Source: Nitrospirota bacterium (GTDB lineage Bacteria; Nitrospirota; Thermodesulfovibrionia; Thermodesulfovibrionales; JdFR-88). Taken from it: a stretch of DNA of 5,964 nt. The notes beneath the pieces were generated by a model. The model worked only from the letters and a program-made list of their open reading frames with translations. It did not search any database and was not told where the DNA came from. Positions 5,117 to 5,964 of this stretch are shown here, piece by piece; positions within the stretch are counted from its first letter, which is position 1, and each line of letters starts with the position of its first letter. The stretch is from positions 1 through 5,964 of the forward strand of contig JAJYGJ010000061.1 in NCBI GenBank assembly GCA_021790695.1. The letters run 5' to 3'. Made by a program: the position numbers and the translations under genes.

Positions 5117-5815
5117 CTAGCGCCCGGCGGGAAGACCCACGGTCTCCACGCGGACCATGGCGAGCCCGCTGCGATCGAAACCGAGTTTCCTGGCCGCGCC
5201 CAGGCTGAGGTCTATTATCCTGCCCCCCGCGGATGGATTTTTTTTGGTCGGGAACGGTCCGCGATCGTTCACCCGCACTATTATGCTCCGCCCGTTTTCC
5301 AGGTTCGTCACCCTCGCATAACAGGGAAGCGGCAGATATTTCTGGGCCGCCGTAAGCCCGCGGGGGTCGAATACCTCGCCGTCCGCGGTCATCTCGCCCC
5401 CTTTTTTGTCCAATGTCTCGTATCCGTACCAGGAGGCCGCACCCGTCCGCCTGTAATGCCGGGCCTCGCTTACACTCATGGGATAATAGGTCCTGCCGTC
5501 CACAACATAAGGGGAGTCTTTGACCCTGCCCAGCCGTATGGCCTCCTTGGGCGGAAGCCCGCCTATTGATTCTATCGCACCATGGGTAAGCGGCCAGGAA
5601 AGCGGAGCCTTCACGACCCTGAAAGTGAACCTGCCCACCTTGTAAACCGCCACCGCCGTGCCGGCCGCGATCTTGCATCCGGTCTTTACCGTCCAGATGC
5701 TCCCCTCCACGGCCGTTTTGGTGACTTCGTAGGGCGCCCTGACCGCCACACAGCCGCCGGGACAGATCGCCGCCGTCAGACAGAAGGCGAGCAGGGCGGC
5801 ACTGGAAAATTTCAC
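5117..5815 (-). CDS. rlpA: RlpA-like septal/envelope protein with double-psi beta-barrel domain
   Basis: RlpA proteins are envelope proteins, usually lipoproteins, that bind and in some species cleave peptidoglycan glycan strands lacking stem peptides. This 232-residue protein has an export signal at 1-22. Cysteines at 18 and 22 are possible lipidation sites, but neither lipobox is classical (AAIC, PGGC). A linker of about 100 residues leads to the usual lead-in VDGRTYYPMSVSEARHYRRTG, then the barrel: GAASWYG (125-131), TADGEVF (143-149), LTAAQKYLP, VTNLENGRSIIVRVNDRGPF and RIIDLSLGAARKLGF. Glu147 and Asp184 match RlpA catalytic acids, but the usual His in TAAH is Gln158. There is no C-terminal SPOR domain; the protein ends with the barrel. 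The start is GTG at 5815, since TAG is in frame two codons upstream; no Shine-Dalgarno is visible. Confidence 0.88.
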   Translation of the reverse strand: MKFSSAALLAFCLTAAICPGGCVAVRAPYEVTKTAVEGSIWTVKTGCKIAAGTAVAVYKVGRFTFRVVKAPLSWPLTHGAIESIGGLPPKEAIRLGRVKDSPYVVDGRTYYPMSVSEARHYRRTGAASWYGYETLDKKGGEMTADGEVFDPRGLTAAQKYLPLPCYARVTNLENGRSIIVRVNDRGPFPTKKNPSAGGRIIDLSLGAARKLGFDRSGLAMVRVETVGLPAGR

Positions 5816-5820
5816 CGTCT

Positions 5821-5829
5821 AATATAGCA
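5821..5829 (-). promoter_or_regulatory. Extended -10 promoter of rlpA, probably leaderless
   Basis: The minus strand reads TG-C-TATATT from 5829 to 5821, an extended -10 with 5 of 6 consensus matches. Only five bases (AGACG) separate it from the GTG start codon, so transcription should begin at or within a base or two of the start codon. No ribosome binding site can fit. A -35 is weak (TTCGGA at 16-base spacing). It lies downstream of the groEL terminator, so rlpA needs its own promoter. Confidence 0.5.
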
Positions 5830-5873
5830 TTTGCCGGGCAGGTCCGAACAAAAAAATCCTGGCGGGCGCACAT

Positions 5874-5908
5874 AAAAAAAAGGGGGGGCGCAATTTCGCC
5901 TCCCCCCT
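5874..5908 (-). terminator. Rho-independent terminator of groEL
   Basis: On the minus strand a GC-rich hairpin is followed by eight T's. The inner stem is GGCG (5900-5897) with CGCC around a short AT-rich loop. After one bulged A, five or more G:C pairs continue, and the T tract is the plus-strand A run at 5874-5881. It begins 26 bases after the groEL stop codon. A short CTTTT on the other side gives little support for bidirectional use. Confidence 0.85.
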
Positions 5909-5934
5909 CGTCTTTTGTTACTTACAACCTTGCT

Positions 5935-5964
5935 TTAGTACATACCTTCCATGCCGCCGCCCGG
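5935..5964 (-). CDS. groL: C-terminal end of the GroEL chaperonin, partial
   Basis: Nine codons and a TAA stop (5937-5935) are present; the rest of the gene lies beyond the right edge. They read PGGGMEGMY, the Gly-Met-rich flexible tail that closes bacterial GroEL subunits and projects into the folding cavity. The strong terminator just downstream fits a highly expressed chaperonin operon. The call rests on this tail and context alone, so another Gly-Met-tailed protein is not excluded. Confidence 0.75.
   Translation of the reverse strand, partial: PGGGMEGMY

Noticed and set aside
5046..5873. 275-codon minus-strand frame overlapping rlpA in another phase
   Set aside because: rlpA in its own frame has a signal peptide and all double-psi barrel motifs. 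The overlapping frame is Arg/Gly-rich and runs through the groEL-rlpA gap without a plausible start signal.
1..5964. tRNA, rRNA, CRISPR array, phage or defence genes
   Set aside because: I looked for cloverleaf-like sequence, spaced repeats and typical motifs on both strands and saw none; the window is housekeeping chromosome.

Overview
The window reads as a stretch of a bacterial chromosome with high GC and housekeeping content. It carries five complete genes, the last ten codons (stop included) of a sixth, and one doubtful fragment at the left edge. The genes are a periplasmic TlpA/ResA-type thioredoxin (242-763, minus), a pyruvoyl-type S-adenosylmethionine decarboxylase SpeD (934-1365, plus), phosphoglycerate kinase (1448-2674, minus), glyceraldehyde-3-phosphate dehydrogenase (2676-3671, minus), a DUF1015 protein (3735-4994, minus), an RlpA-like double-psi beta-barrel protein (5117-5815, minus) and the GroEL C-terminus (5935-5964, minus). 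The exported thioredoxin and RlpA point to a Gram-negative. The gene set and protein style would suit Nitrospirota or a deltaproteobacterial lineage, but this taxonomic guess is weak and rests on general resemblance only.

Layout: on the right, groEL ends at a strong rho-independent terminator. rlpA follows with its own extended -10 promoter and no visible ribosome binding site. A 122-base gap then carries a GC-rich inverted repeat and an AT-rich promoter for a minus-strand unit DUF1015-gap-pgk. In that unit the gap-pgk junction is one base and pgk's Shine-Dalgarno lies inside gap. This unit meets speD tail to tail in an 82-base gap. speD and the thioredoxin gene are divergent, and the 170 bases between them are unusually dense in symmetric sequence. 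They hold a 9-bp inverted repeat, a perfect 16-bp tandem duplication, a sigma70-type promoter with a near-perfect AT-rich palindrome between its boxes, and a predicted leader hairpin whose 3' arm runs into the speD ribosome binding site.

How the genes work together: GAPDH and PGK catalyse consecutive glycolytic/gluconeogenic steps around 1,3-bisphosphoglycerate and 3-phosphoglycerate, and DUF1015 is co-transcribed with them. SpeD supplies decarboxylated SAM for spermidine synthesis. The thioredoxin and RlpA act in the envelope (periplasmic thiol chemistry; peptidoglycan). No mobile element, CRISPR array, defence system, tRNA or rRNA is convincingly present. The points worth a second look are regulatory (speD leader and operator, two apparently leaderless envelope genes) and biochemical (RlpA with Gln at a normally catalytic His; a ParB/SerK-like DGHHR motif in DUF1015).
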